The translations under genes and the position numbers were made by a program. Under the pieces are notes generated by a model, which worked only from the letters and a program-made list of their open reading frames with translations, made no database searches and was not told the DNA's origin. Source: Gammaproteobacteria bacterium RIFCSPHIGHO2_12_FULL_39_24 (lineage in GTDB: Bacteria > Pseudomonadota > Gammaproteobacteria > Coxiellales > Coxiellaceae). From it: 64,000 bases of DNA. Of this stretch, positions 41,575 to 50,536 are shown one piece after another; the stretch's first letter is position 1; each line of letters starts with the position of its first letter. The stretch lies in assembly GCA_001802455.1 (NCBI GenBank), contig MGXZ01000002.1, positions 44,089 to 108,088 on the forward strand, in the 5' to 3' direction.

Positions 41575-43587
41575 ATGCAGCCAGAAACCTTTTTTCTTCA
41601 GATCGCCATTCCAACGCCTTTGCGAAAAACATTTGATTATTTGCCGTGCGAAAATGTGCCTCGTTCGATGTGGCAAGTAGGCCAGCGCGTGTCTGTTTCT
41701 TTTGGTCGTAGAAAAGTGGTTGGTGTTATCGTTGGTATTTCAGCCGTTTCGGATTTATTAGCTGATAAATTAAAATCTGTGAGTGAGTTGATTGATGAGA
41801 AACCATTATTAGATGAAAAATTATTATCTTTGTATCGTTGGTCGAGTGATTATTATCAGTACCCGTTGGGTGAGGTGATCGTAGGAACGTTGCCAAAAAA
41901 AATTCGCGAGGGTCGTGTTGAAAAAAAAATGGCAACTGAAAATACGACAACAGAAATCATACGTGCTCTGCCTGATTTTGAATTAAGTGAAGAACAACAG
42001 CAAGCGATTAACGCAATTCACCACTCACAGACAGAAAAAAAATTTCAACCATTTTTATTGGCGGGTGTCACAGGCAGTGGAAAAACTGAAATATATTTTC
42101 GCATCATCGCTGACGTGTTGAAAAAAAATCAGCAAGCGTTGGTGTTGGTGCCTGAAATTGCATTAACACCACAAACCGTTTCTCGTTTTCAAATGCGATT
42201 TTCAGTGCCCGTTTTGTTGTTACATTCTGGATTAACAGATGTACAACGTTGTAAAGCATGGTTGCAAGCAACACACGATAAACCTTGTATTGTGATTGGG
42301 ACGCGATCAGCAGTTTTTGTGCCACTTAACGCTTGCGGTGTTATTATTGTCGATGAAGAACATGACTTATCATTCAAGCAACACAGTGGTTTTCGTTATT
42401 CAGCGCGAGATGTTGCTGTGATGCGCGCAAAAATAGCGTCAATTCCCATTATTTTGGGTTCAGCAACGCCTTCACTTGAAACCATTCATAATGTAAATCA
42501 GCAAAAATATCATTTGTTAACTTTGTCAGCGCGCTCCGGCGCTGCGCAATTACCAACCGTTACTTTGCATAATGTGTGTGGCGAGAAATTGCAGCATGGT
42601 TTGAGCAAAACGGTTATTGAAAAAATGCAACACCATCTTGCGCAACATAACCAAGTATTATTATTTTTGAATCGACGTGGATATGCGCCTGTTTTGTTGT
42701 GCCATCATTGCGGATGGTCTGCGGTGTGCGTACACTGCGATGCACGATTAACACTGCACGATCGTCCTCGAAAATTAGCGTGTCATCATTGCGGATATGA
42801 AACTATTCCGCCACGAATTTGTCAGTCATGTCATCAAGGTGAGTTGATGATTTTGGGTTTGGGCACAGAGCAATTAGAAGCAGTGATTCAAAAATTATTT
42901 CCAGATAAAAAAATCGCGCGCATTGATCGCGATACGATGACGAATTTTAAAATATTAGAGACTACTTTAAATAAAGTGAATAATCGTGAAGTGGATATTG
43001 TAATGGGAACACAAATGTTAGTGAAAGGACATCATTTTGAAAATGTCACTTTAGTTGCAGCGCTTGATGTAGATAACGCCTTATTTTCCAGCGATTTTCG
43101 TGCAGTTGAGCGGTTGGCGCAATCGTTAATTCAAGTCGCGGGACGCGCAGGGCGTTCTGAAAAAAAAGGCGAAGTATTGATTCAAACACATCATCCGAAT
43201 CACCCTTTATTAAAAAATTTATTTGATCACCATTACTTTCATTTTTCAACATTAGCACTAAACGATCGCGCGCAAGCGCAATTACCACCGTTTATACATT
43301 TAGCATTGTTGCGCGCTGAAGCAAAAAACAAAGAACGCGTGCATGATTTTTTAATGTGTGCAAAAAATAATATAGTATCATCTGCAATCGACACCGAAAT
43401 AGCAGGCCCTTTTCCTTCGTATATGGAAAAAAAAGCGGGCTTTTATCGCGCACAAATGTTATTTCAATCATCAAAACGATCCGCGTTAAAACAAACGATG
43501 GGAAACGTGATTGATCACATTGAGCAACAGAAAAAAATAGCAGGATTGAAATGGATTGTCGATATCGATCCGATGGAAGTGGGGTAA
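41575..43587 (+). CDS. priA: Primosomal replication-restart helicase PriA
   Basis: From the ATG at 41575, 670 residues. The N-terminal DNA-binding domain (AIPTPLRKTFDYL) is followed by the helicase core: Walker A GVTGSGKTEIYF, DEEHDLSFKQH, GSATPSLET, and the zinc-binding insert with eight cysteines (CHHCGW, CVHC, CHHCGY, CQSCHQG), then VAGRAGRSEKKGEVLIQT. PriA reloads the replisome at stalled forks. It is slightly shorter than the E. coli protein (732). A TTG at 41533 extends the frame but the family N-terminus fits the ATG. It lies divergent from efp. Confidence 0.95.
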   Translation: MQPETFFLQIAIPTPLRKTFDYLPCENVPRSMWQVGQRVSVSFGRRKVVGVIVGISAVSDLLADKLKSVSELIDEKPLLDEKLLSLYRWSSDYYQYPLGEVIVGTLPKKIREGRVEKKMATENTTTEIIRALPDFELSEEQQQAINAIHHSQTEKKFQPFLLAGVTGSGKTEIYFRIIADVLKKNQQALVLVPEIALTPQTVSRFQMRFSVPVLLLHSGLTDVQRCKAWLQATHDKPCIVIGTRSAVFVPLNACGVIIVDEEHDLSFKQHSGFRYSARDVAVMRAKIASIPIILGSATPSLETIHNVNQQKYHLLTLSARSGAAQLPTVTLHNVCGEKLQHGLSKTVIEKMQHHLAQHNQVLLFLNRRGYAPVLLCHHCGWSAVCVHCDARLTLHDRPRKLACHHCGYETIPPRICQSCHQGELMILGLGTEQLEAVIQKLFPDKKIARIDRDTMTNFKILETTLNKVNNREVDIVMGTQMLVKGHHFENVTLVAALDVDNALFSSDFRAVERLAQSLIQVAGRAGRSEKKGEVLIQTHHPNHPLLKNLFDHHYFHFSTLALNDRAQAQLPPFIHLALLRAEAKNKERVHDFLMCAKNNIVSSAIDTEIAGPFPSYMEKKAGFYRAQMLFQSSKRSALKQTMGNVIDHIEQQKKIAGLKWIVDIDPMEVG

Positions 43588-43601
43588 TCATCCGATCGAC
43601 G

Positions 43602-43645
43602 GGTCACAGCAAGTAAGTATCGCGCTGTGACCTATCAGTATTTTT
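43602..43645 (+). terminator. Candidate intrinsic terminator after priA
   Basis: A 9-bp perfect stem (GGTCACAGC at 43602-43610, complement at 43624-43632) begins 15 bp after the priA stop. A T-run (TATTTTT) follows six bases after the stem, slightly further than ideal. It could act for priA, or in part for the convergent orphan gene. Confidence 0.5.
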
Positions 43646-43655
43646 AGCGGCGTTA

Positions 43656-44024
43656 TTAAAGAGACCTTCTGAAAGTTTCTTTTAATGCCTCTTCCAGTAT
43701 TTCATCTGATTTGATTATTTCATCAAGCGTTGTATCTAATATACTTCCAAGCTTACTGGCTTTCGTGTTCGCCAGGTCATATGATTTTTTTAAAGCATCT
43801 TGTATTGCAGTTAATCGTTCTAAAGTTACAGTAGGATTGGCTGCTTTTTCTACGAGCGCATCAATTTTTTCAGGGGTTACCTTAATGCCATACTCTTTTA
43901 TAATTTTTTTTATCGAATCAGCACAACGATTTATTTCAGCGACAGCTGCTTGTTGCTCAGGCGTTTGTTGAGGCTGAGTATTATTACCCCCCCATTGAAA
44001 TAAGAAATTAAATACTTTTTTCAT
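43656..44024 (-). CDS. Small helical orphan protein
   Basis: I do not recognise this 122-residue protein. A very good ribosome binding site (AAGGGGA) precedes the ATG at 44024. It opens MKKVFNFLFQWGGNN, a short hydrophobic, aromatic N-terminus, then is entirely polar and helical with heptad-like spacing (EINRCADSIKKIIKEY; LERLTAIQDALKKS; LDTTLDEIIKSDEILEEAL), so a helical bundle or coiled coil is likely. The start loosely resembles that of the 1257-residue protein at 57319 (MFFKWFGG). It is followed upstream by 823 bp of non-coding, palindrome-rich DNA. Confidence 0.65.
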   Translation of the reverse strand: MKKVFNFLFQWGGNNTQPQQTPEQQAAVAEINRCADSIKKIIKEYGIKVTPEKIDALVEKAANPTVTLERLTAIQDALKKSYDLANTKASKLGSILDTTLDEIIKSDEILEEALKETFRRSL

Positions 44025-44350
44025 AAAACATCCCCTTAATTAAATATTCTCAAAATATGGACGAAATGATCACCTATACTTAATAGAACTGAATTAACAA
44101 CACGCCGAAAATTATAACCTGTATTTATTAAGTTAATATTAGAATAGGACTTACGCTGTGGTACCAAAGCGAAAATGTCCCCTTTTTGTATCTTCTCATA
44201 GTGAAATTAAGCGAATATGAATACTTTTTTGTCACAAAATAACAAATTATTACAATTGATTGATTTTATAGTCAAAAATTGATTGTCTTTGAAGTGTATA
44301 TACCACTCTCACCTAAAAACGCGAACCGCTATATCCTTGCTTTCATTCGT
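44025..44350. other. Non-coding, very AT-rich stretch
   Basis: No credible reading frame, RNA gene or strong promoter was found here. It should hold the promoter for the minus-strand orphan gene ending at 43656. TAGGACTTACGC at about 44147 resembles ends of some insertion sequences, but no second end or transposase is near. Confidence 0.4.
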
Positions 44351-44592
44351 TTGCATTGTCCCATTAAAAACGAAAAAATGAGGATCATTTTTCTCTCCTC
44401 AAGATAAATCGCAATGGTAATTGAAGGATTTTTGATTTTTTTGGGTCGGAGTGATTCGACATCCGGTCTCAATCACTCCTAAAATGATCATCCTGGTCAT
44501 TTTACCGCAAAAAAATAAAAAATCTTGCGCGATTTATAATTCGTCGACAAAAAGATCCTCATTTTTCCTGCTGTTTTTAATGGGACAATGCG
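44351..44592. repeat. 242-bp nested palindrome
   Basis: The outer arms, 44351-44386 and 44554-44592, are near-perfect complements apart from a 6-nt bulge. Inside them lie further complementary pairs in strict order: ATAAATCGC (44404-44412 with 44529-44537), 17 nt at 44427-44443 with 44508-44524 (one mismatch), GGAGTGATT (44448-44456 with 44471-44479), and a small hairpin AAAATGA/TCATTTT (44481-44503). The whole element can fold into one branched hairpin on either strand. There is no open frame in it, so it is either a non-autonomous mobile element or a structured RNA. Confidence 0.8.
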
Positions 44593-44802
44593 AATAATTC
44601 TAAAGCAGTGAGTGCATTTTGTGAATTTTTCCTCAACAGCCGAGGAGGTGCTGTGATGTGATTTCCCATTTGTGCAGATCGCTTGCGATCGAAGAAATGG
44701 GGTCACATCACGAGCGGATTCCCCACAGGCTTATGTGGCAAAAATTTAAAAAATAAATGAACGGATGATAAGATAAATTATTCGCATGATGAGCAGTGAG
44801 TG
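44588..44802. repeat. Second hairpin element sharing its edge with the palindrome
   Basis: A 12-bp perfect inverted repeat (ATGCGAATAATT at 44588-44599; complement at 44776-44787) encloses a hairpin at about 44653-44710 made of GTGATGTGA and CCCATTT with their complements, tipped by GATCGC-TT-GCGATC. GAGCGGATT at 44712 matches the tail motif of repeat copies A and B. AGCAGTGAGTG is directly repeated at 44604 and 44792. No coding capacity is seen. Confidence 0.65.
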
Positions 44803-44847
44803 TACGTTTATACTGTGAGGTCTATATACCCGTTACACCTCAACCTC

Positions 44848-46116
44848 TTACATCAAACAACGCTCAATACATTCCAAATGTTTTTTAAGTGCACCACGAT
44901 TGGCTTCGATGGTTTCTTGCGCGCATTTTCCCATTTTTTCACGCAATTCTTTTGCTGAGCACAGTGCTACAACAGCATCAGCAATACTCGTTGCATCCGT
45001 AACAATTTGCGCAGCGCCCGCGCTTTGTAATAATTTTGCGATCTCAGTGAAATTATGCAAATTAGGTCCTGATAAAATCGGCAAGCCCACTGCAGCGGGC
45101 TCAATGAGATTGTGTCCGCCCACGGGAACTAAACTGCCGCCAACGAAAGCAATATCCACCGCAGCATAAATCATTTGTAATTCACCAATCGTATCGACTA
45201 ACAAAATATCGGTTTCAGATGTGATGGAAGTTTTCTGTGAACGAATAGCGAGTTTAAATGGCATTTGCAAGCAGGATTCTGCGACTTTTTGAAAACGATC
45301 AGGATGTCGTGGTGCGAGTATCAAAAATAAAGTGGGAATTTCTCGTCGAATTTTTTGGAATGCATTTAAAATAATATTTTCTTCGCCGTCATGCGTGCTC
45401 GCTGCAATCAGAACACGGCGCTCTTCGCCAATTTGTTTTCGAATGGTTTTGCCTTGTTGAATTAATTCATCAGGAATGTGTAAATCAAATTTAATATTGC
45501 CAGTGATAAATAATTTTTTGGGATCCAGACCCAGTTGCAAATAACGTTCACCATCCAGAACGCCTTGTGCAGCAACGGTGTGATAGGTACTGAGCATATG
45601 TTTAGTTAATTGAGGAATTAATTGATATCGAAGGGATGAGCGTTCTGACAATCGGCCATTGGCTAACATAATGGGAATATTTTGTTTTTTACACATGGTT
45701 AATAAATTCGGCCATAATTCAGTTTCCATGATCACGCATAATGTAATATTTGCGCGACGTAAAAAACGCGCAACGGCGCTGGGCACATCAAATGGCGCGT
45801 AAACATGAGTGACTTGATTATTTAAATGTTGCGTTACTAATGCTGAACCGGTTGGTGTGGTAGTGGTAACAATAAAATGATATTGCGGATGATATTGTTT
45901 AATGAGTGCTTTAACGAGTGGAATGGCCGCGATGGTTTCGCCAACGGAGACAGCGTGAATCCAAATATTTTTATTATGTGTGTTTTGTTGTGTGATATAG
46001 CCAAAACGTTCATTCCATCGTTTGCGATATCCCGTTGTGTGGCGTGATCGCCACAACAACCGAATTAATATAAAAGGCATGATGAGGTAATAAATAATAG
46101 TATAGATAATCCGCAT
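44848..46116 (-). CDS. waaA: Kdo transferase WaaA
   Basis: A 422-residue GT30 glycosyltransferase. It opens with an N-terminal membrane anchor (IIYTIIYYLIMPFILIRLLW), then R-x-x-x-GY-R-x-R-W-x-E-R-F-G, IWIHAVSVGETIAA with the catalytic Glu, METELWPNLL, and a C-terminal domain with LAPRHPDRF and the GGSLVPVGGHNLIEPAA stretch. WaaA adds Kdo to lipid IVA in the inner membrane. The gene follows the MFS gene by 21 bp with AAGAAG before its ATG. It indicates that this organism makes Kdo-containing LPS, consistent with lptD and lptM. Confidence 0.94.
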   Translation of the reverse strand: MRIIYTIIYYLIMPFILIRLLWRSRHTTGYRKRWNERFGYITQQNTHNKNIWIHAVSVGETIAAIPLVKALIKQYHPQYHFIVTTTTPTGSALVTQHLNNQVTHVYAPFDVPSAVARFLRRANITLCVIMETELWPNLLTMCKKQNIPIMLANGRLSERSSLRYQLIPQLTKHMLSTYHTVAAQGVLDGERYLQLGLDPKKLFITGNIKFDLHIPDELIQQGKTIRKQIGEERRVLIAASTHDGEENIILNAFQKIRREIPTLFLILAPRHPDRFQKVAESCLQMPFKLAIRSQKTSITSETDILLVDTIGELQMIYAAVDIAFVGGSLVPVGGHNLIEPAAVGLPILSGPNLHNFTEIAKLLQSAGAAQIVTDATSIADAVVALCSAKELREKMGKCAQETIEANRGALKKHLECIERCLM

Positions 46117-46137
46117 TTCTTCTTCGCAACCGCATTA

Positions 46138-47433
46138 TTAATTCGGCTTGCCAAATGTTTCTTTGATAAACAGCGTGGCGAAATAAGCGGCAATTAATCC
46201 GATGGGAATAATGCTTAATGCAATCGAGAAATCCCAATTGGTAAAAACGGCTTGTGCGCCAGTGGCAGTTCTGCCGGCCAGATGCGCTAAAATATCTCCA
46301 ACAACGGGTTGTAAAATCATGCCGCCTGACATGATAATGAAATTCGCAAATGCAACAGCGGTACCAGAAATTTCATGCGAACAATTTTCTTTGCTGAGTG
46401 AAAAACACAGTGGATGCGGTCCGCAAAAAAGGCCGAGCATAAAAAGCAGTGCTAAAATAATTTCATGATTTTGAATGGGTAAAAAGATAATACTGGAGCA
46501 AATGATGGCTGAGCCAATGGACGCGATGATTAATGGAATTTTGCGTGTTTCAAATCGATCGGATAGATATCCTGCTAAAAAACTAGAAATAATCCATCCC
46601 GCTAATGTTAATGATGCACCCACTGCAGCTTCACTTCGCGTGAAATGACGCGCTGATTTTAAAAATGGAATTGCCCACGCATCGACAAAAACAGATGAAG
46701 GTAAATAAAGTAATGCGCCCACCAAACCAATCAACCACATTTGCGGCATTTTAATAATGCCCCATAATTGTTTGCACAGTCTTGTATAGGATGTTGTGGC
46801 AGGAATGATTTGATTGTCAGCGTTAACGCCCGTTTTATTTTTAACAAACAAGAAAACACAAACAAATAAAGCAGCACCGACATAAGCCGGAAATAACAAT
46901 ACGTTGTGAAAGTGGGTTATGCGAATTAAGTGAGTTAAATAATTATCAGTAACAATTGCGGCGAGCATTCCAGCGCCGGTGAGAAATCCAGTTGCGGTTG
47001 CAAAAATTCGACGTGGTAACCAGAGCGATGCAATTTTTAATGCAGTGACATAACCAAATGCAGCGCCGAGCCCAATTAAAAAACGACCTGCTAATGCGAT
47101 ACCAATGTGTTGTGTGTTTGCAAAAATTAACACGCCGCATAATGCGATAATGCAACCCAACAATAAAGAACGTCGCGCACCAATTCGATCGACCGTAACA
47201 CCAACGGGTAACTGCATCGGTGCGTAAGCAATATAATAAAAACCAGTGATCCATCCAAAGTCATTTATTGACACATCAAAATGATTTAATAAGTGATGTT
47301 CCATCACGGTTGGATAGACGCGTAACAAATAAGCGAAACAATAATATAAAATACCTGTGCCAAAAATAATCCAGGGCAGCAATCGATAACTTTTTTCTAA
47401 ATTTATTTTCGATGGGTTCGATAAATTTTCCAT
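46138..47433 (-). CDS. Major facilitator superfamily transporter
   Basis: From ATG 47433 (GAGGC seven bases upstream) about 431 residues with 12 hydrophobic helices. The MFS loop 2-3 motif appears as GVTVDRIGARRSLLLG and a second form as GYLSDRFETRKIPLII. The first helix has LYYCFAYLLRVYPTVME, which from memory recurs in a Legionella/Coxiella MFS group; the substrate is unknown. Gene order MFS-waaA suggests shared transcription rather than a shared job. It is divergent from parE. Confidence 0.88.
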   Translation of the reverse strand: MENLSNPSKINLEKSYRLLPWIIFGTGILYYCFAYLLRVYPTVMEHHLLNHFDVSINDFGWITGFYYIAYAPMQLPVGVTVDRIGARRSLLLGCIIALCGVLIFANTQHIGIALAGRFLIGLGAAFGYVTALKIASLWLPRRIFATATGFLTGAGMLAAIVTDNYLTHLIRITHFHNVLLFPAYVGAALFVCVFLFVKNKTGVNADNQIIPATTSYTRLCKQLWGIIKMPQMWLIGLVGALLYLPSSVFVDAWAIPFLKSARHFTRSEAAVGASLTLAGWIISSFLAGYLSDRFETRKIPLIIASIGSAIICSSIIFLPIQNHEIILALLFMLGLFCGPHPLCFSLSKENCSHEISGTAVAFANFIIMSGGMILQPVVGDILAHLAGRTATGAQAVFTNWDFSIALSIIPIGLIAAYFATLFIKETFGKPN

Positions 47434-47503
47434 AGAATTAGCCTCATAGATTAAGTCGGTGTAGACTACGCGAAGATGCTCATTTTCGCAATAAGGAGAA
47501 AAA

Positions 47504-49405
47504 ATGGCAACCAAAGCACGCGGTGATTCCTATACAGCTGAGGCAATTGAGGTATTAGTGGGATTGGATCCGGTGCGTCGAAATCCTGGAATGTACACCG
47601 ATACTTCACATCCCAACCATCTTGCACATGAAGTCATCGATAACAGTGTTGACGAAGCCATTGCGGGTCATGCAAAAAAAATTAATGTCATTTTACATAA
47701 AGATAATTCATTAACGGTCAGTGATGATGGTCGTGGCATGCCAGTGGATATTCATTCTGAGCATAAAGTATCGGGTGTCGAATTAATTTTAACGCGTTTG
47801 CATTCGGGCGCGAAATTTTCTCGTAAAACCTATGAATTTTCGGGCGGTTTGCATGGCGTTGGTATTTCAGTTGTCAATGCATTATCAAAAACATTAACCG
47901 TCAGTGTGAAAAAAAATGGTGATATTTATCAAATGGTATTCAAAAGTGGTGAGTCACAAGGAAAATTAAAAATAGTGGATCATTGCGATAAACAAGAAAC
48001 GGGAACCACGATTCATTTTTATCCTGACGAAAAATATTTTGATTCTGATAAATTTGTGTTGCCCGCTTTGTTGGCAACGTTGCGCGCAAAAGCGGTGCTG
48101 TGTCCCGGGTTAACGGTTATTTTTTTAGATGAGAAAAAAAATGAAAAACAAACTTGGTATTATGAAGATGGATTAAAATCTTATTTGTTAGACAGCTTAC
48201 AAAATTGCGAGCAATTACCCGCTGAGCCTTTTATGGGGCATTTTACGGGTGAGAGTGAAACGGTGGATTGGGCGTTAACGTGGTTGCCCCAGGGTGAAAC
48301 CGGTGTTGCAGAAAGTTATGTGAATTTAATTCCAACGCAACAAGGTGGAACTCATGTCAATGGGTTGCGCGCGGGAATGTTAGAGGCGGTACGGGAATTT
48401 TGTGAAATTCATAAATTATTAACGCGCGGTATTAAATTAGCACCGGAAGATGTATGGGAGCAGTGTCGCTATATTTTATCGATTAAATTACAGCACGCGC
48501 AATTTGCGGGACAAACTAAAGAAAAATTAACCGCACGACAAGCAGCAGTATTTGTTACTGGTGTTGTCAAGGACGCGTTGAGTTTATGGTTAAATCAGCA
48601 TGTTGATTTGGGAAAACAACTAGCTGAATTATTTGTTGCAAATGCACAACAAAGAATGCGTTCTGAAAAAGCGGTGGTGAGAAAAAAAATTATATCGGGC
48701 CCCGCATTGCCGGGAAAATTAACGGATTGTTCAGAGCAAGATGTGACGCGAACAGAATTATTTTTAGTGGAGGGTGATTCAGCGGGTGGATCGGCAAAAC
48801 AAGCGCGTGATAGAACATTTCAAGCGGTGATGCCTTTGCGCGGAAAAATTTTAAATACTTGGGAAGTGTCATCAGAAGAAGTGTTGGCGTCCAATGAAGT
48901 GCATGATATTGCCGTTGCAGTTGGTGTTGATCCTGGTTCTGATGATTTATCATCATTACGTTATGGAAAAATTTGTATTTTAGCGGATGCCGATTCGGAC
49001 GGTGCACATATCGCCACATTATTGTGCGCATTATTTCTAAAACATTTTCGTCCGTTGGTTACCGCTGGACATATTTATGTTGCGATGCCGCCGTTATTTC
49101 GCATCGATATTGGTAAATCTGTTTTTTACGCGCTAGATGAAGATGAAAAAGAAGGCGTGCTTAATCGCATTCAAGCAGAAGGATTAAAAGGCAAAGTGAA
49201 TATTCAACGTTTCAAAGGATTGGGTGAAATGAATCCGTTGCAATTGCGCGAAACGACCATGAGTTCTGACACGCGTCGCTTGGTGCAATTAACATTGATG
49301 GACGATACCAGAGAAGAAAACGTGATGGATATGTTGCTGGCGAAAAAGCGCGCTGCTGATCGTAAAGAATGGCTTGAGAAAAAAGGCGATTTGGCGAGCG
49401 CGTAA
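47504..49405 (+). CDS. parE: DNA topoisomerase IV subunit B
   Basis: A 633-residue type IIA topoisomerase ATPase subunit. GHKL motifs are visible in order: EVIDNSVDEAIAGHA, DDGRGMPVD, SGGLHGVGISVVNALS and TQQGGTHVNGL; the Toprim part has LVEGDSAGGSAKQARDR, ADADSDGAHI and QRFKGLGEMNP. Length and sequence follow ParE rather than GyrB, which in gammaproteobacteria has a 165-residue insertion. ParE with ParC separates linked daughter chromosomes. It is divergent from the MFS gene and convergent with oppC, leaving 79 bp without an evident terminator. Confidence 0.95.
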   Translation: MATKARGDSYTAEAIEVLVGLDPVRRNPGMYTDTSHPNHLAHEVIDNSVDEAIAGHAKKINVILHKDNSLTVSDDGRGMPVDIHSEHKVSGVELILTRLHSGAKFSRKTYEFSGGLHGVGISVVNALSKTLTVSVKKNGDIYQMVFKSGESQGKLKIVDHCDKQETGTTIHFYPDEKYFDSDKFVLPALLATLRAKAVLCPGLTVIFLDEKKNEKQTWYYEDGLKSYLLDSLQNCEQLPAEPFMGHFTGESETVDWALTWLPQGETGVAESYVNLIPTQQGGTHVNGLRAGMLEAVREFCEIHKLLTRGIKLAPEDVWEQCRYILSIKLQHAQFAGQTKEKLTARQAAVFVTGVVKDALSLWLNQHVDLGKQLAELFVANAQQRMRSEKAVVRKKIISGPALPGKLTDCSEQDVTRTELFLVEGDSAGGSAKQARDRTFQAVMPLRGKILNTWEVSSEEVLASNEVHDIAVAVGVDPGSDDLSSLRYGKICILADADSDGAHIATLLCALFLKHFRPLVTAGHIYVAMPPLFRIDIGKSVFYALDEDEKEGVLNRIQAEGLKGKVNIQRFKGLGEMNPLQLRETTMSSDTRRLVQLTLMDDTREENVMDMLLAKKRAADRKEWLEKKGDLASA

Positions 49406-49484
49406 AAAGCAACGCTAACCAGTCAGCTCTTGCGCTTGCTAATGATGATAAATTAAAGTTAGACAATTGGATGAAAGTGTAATT

Positions 49485-50510
49485 TTACGTTTTCGATACT
49501 CTCGGATCAAACGCATCTCTGACTGAATCCGCAAATAAATTCGCAGACAGCACTAAAAAAAACATAAAAATTAATGCGGCTAATAATGGCCACCACACCA
49601 TCGGTTCACGTGCTAATTCCAGACGTGATGTGTTAATCATATTTCCCCAGCTTGCGGTGGTTGGGTCAACGCCAACGCCAACATAAGATAAAATGGCTTC
49701 TGCTAAAACTAATCCGCTAAAATCTAAAACGAGAGTGATAATAATAAGATGCATCACGTTGGGAAAAATGTGACGAAAAATAATACTCATTTTGCGTGCG
49801 CCCATGGCAATCGACGCAGTCACAAAATCTTGTTCGCGTAATTTCAATGTTTCAGCGCGCAATAATCGACACAAGCTCGCCCAACCGGTAATGCCTAAAA
49901 TAAAACACAACGATAGTAATCGCGCATCCGCACGATCTGCAATGGTTGGAAATAAATGCGAATGATTTGAAATAAAAACTTGCATTACCAATACTATCGC
50001 GGTAATGAGTAAAACGCCTGGAATCGAACTTAATGTGGTATAAACATATTGAATGATGTCATCGATCCATCCACCACAATATCCAGCAATCGTTCCAAAA
50101 AATAAAGCGAATGGCAGCATAAATAATGTAGTGAGCGTGCCAATTAATAATCCGGTACGAATACTTTTTATACTTTCGTAAAAAACATCTTGTCCAATTT
50201 TGTTAGTTCCAAAAATATGTAAATGCGCTGTTGCAAATGGTTTTGTGTAAGTCGTTTCATCATGCGGATTGAAAAATAAATCGAGCACACTTTTTTGTTG
50301 ATGCTGAATGTTGAGATGAATTGAATCCAGTAACCCAATGACAACATACATACTTAAAACAACGCATGCGATCACCGCGATCTTTTTTTGAAAAACAGAT
50401 TTCCATAAAATGCGATAATGTTGTTGGCTGCGAATCCAACATGCTGTGATGATGCAGAGAAATACAAGGCACCACACAAGGTAATCACTCGGTAGAAAAT
50501 TAAGCTGCAT
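49485..50510 (-). CDS. Opp/Dpp-type ABC transporter permease (C subunit)
   Basis: A 341-residue integral membrane protein with six or seven helices; an N-terminal helix pair precedes the core, HIFGTNKIGQDVF (the family's L-G-T-D-x-x-G-R-D region) and the EAA loop ASIAMGARKMSIIFRHIFPN. It ends with DAFDPRV. With the B permease upstream and the periplasmic binding protein further up, it forms an importer for peptides or similar solutes. The start is 4 bp after a GTGGGA-type repeat. No ATPase gene follows; the next gene is parE on the opposite strand. Confidence 0.9.
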   Translation of the reverse strand: MQLNFLPSDYLVWCLVFLCIITACWIRSQQHYRILWKSVFQKKIAVIACVVLSMYVVIGLLDSIHLNIQHQQKSVLDLFFNPHDETTYTKPFATAHLHIFGTNKIGQDVFYESIKSIRTGLLIGTLTTLFMLPFALFFGTIAGYCGGWIDDIIQYVYTTLSSIPGVLLITAIVLVMQVFISNHSHLFPTIADRADARLLSLCFILGITGWASLCRLLRAETLKLREQDFVTASIAMGARKMSIIFRHIFPNVMHLIIITLVLDFSGLVLAEAILSYVGVGVDPTTASWGNMINTSRLELAREPMVWWPLLAALIFMFFLVLSANLFADSVRDAFDPRVSKT

Positions 50511-50513
50511 TCA

Positions 50514-50536
50514 TTCCCACTCCCACTCCCACTCAC
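50514..50536 (-). repeat. GTGGGA-type hexanucleotide array before the permease C gene
   Basis: On the minus strand, GTGAGT then three GGGAGT/GGGAAT units end four bases before the ATG at 50510. The array overlaps the last codons of the upstream permease gene (stop at 50533). It is the fourth independent locus with such an array before a start codon. Confidence 0.7.

Noticed and set aside
44145..44160. TAGGACTTACGC as a possible insertion-sequence end
   Set aside because: Only one such end is seen and there is no transposase or target duplication nearby.
44497..44706. 69-residue minus-strand frame in the palindrome region
   Set aside because: It lies wholly in inverted-repeat sequence, has no ribosome binding site and a composition unlike the neighbouring proteins; the hairpin structure explains the sequence better.
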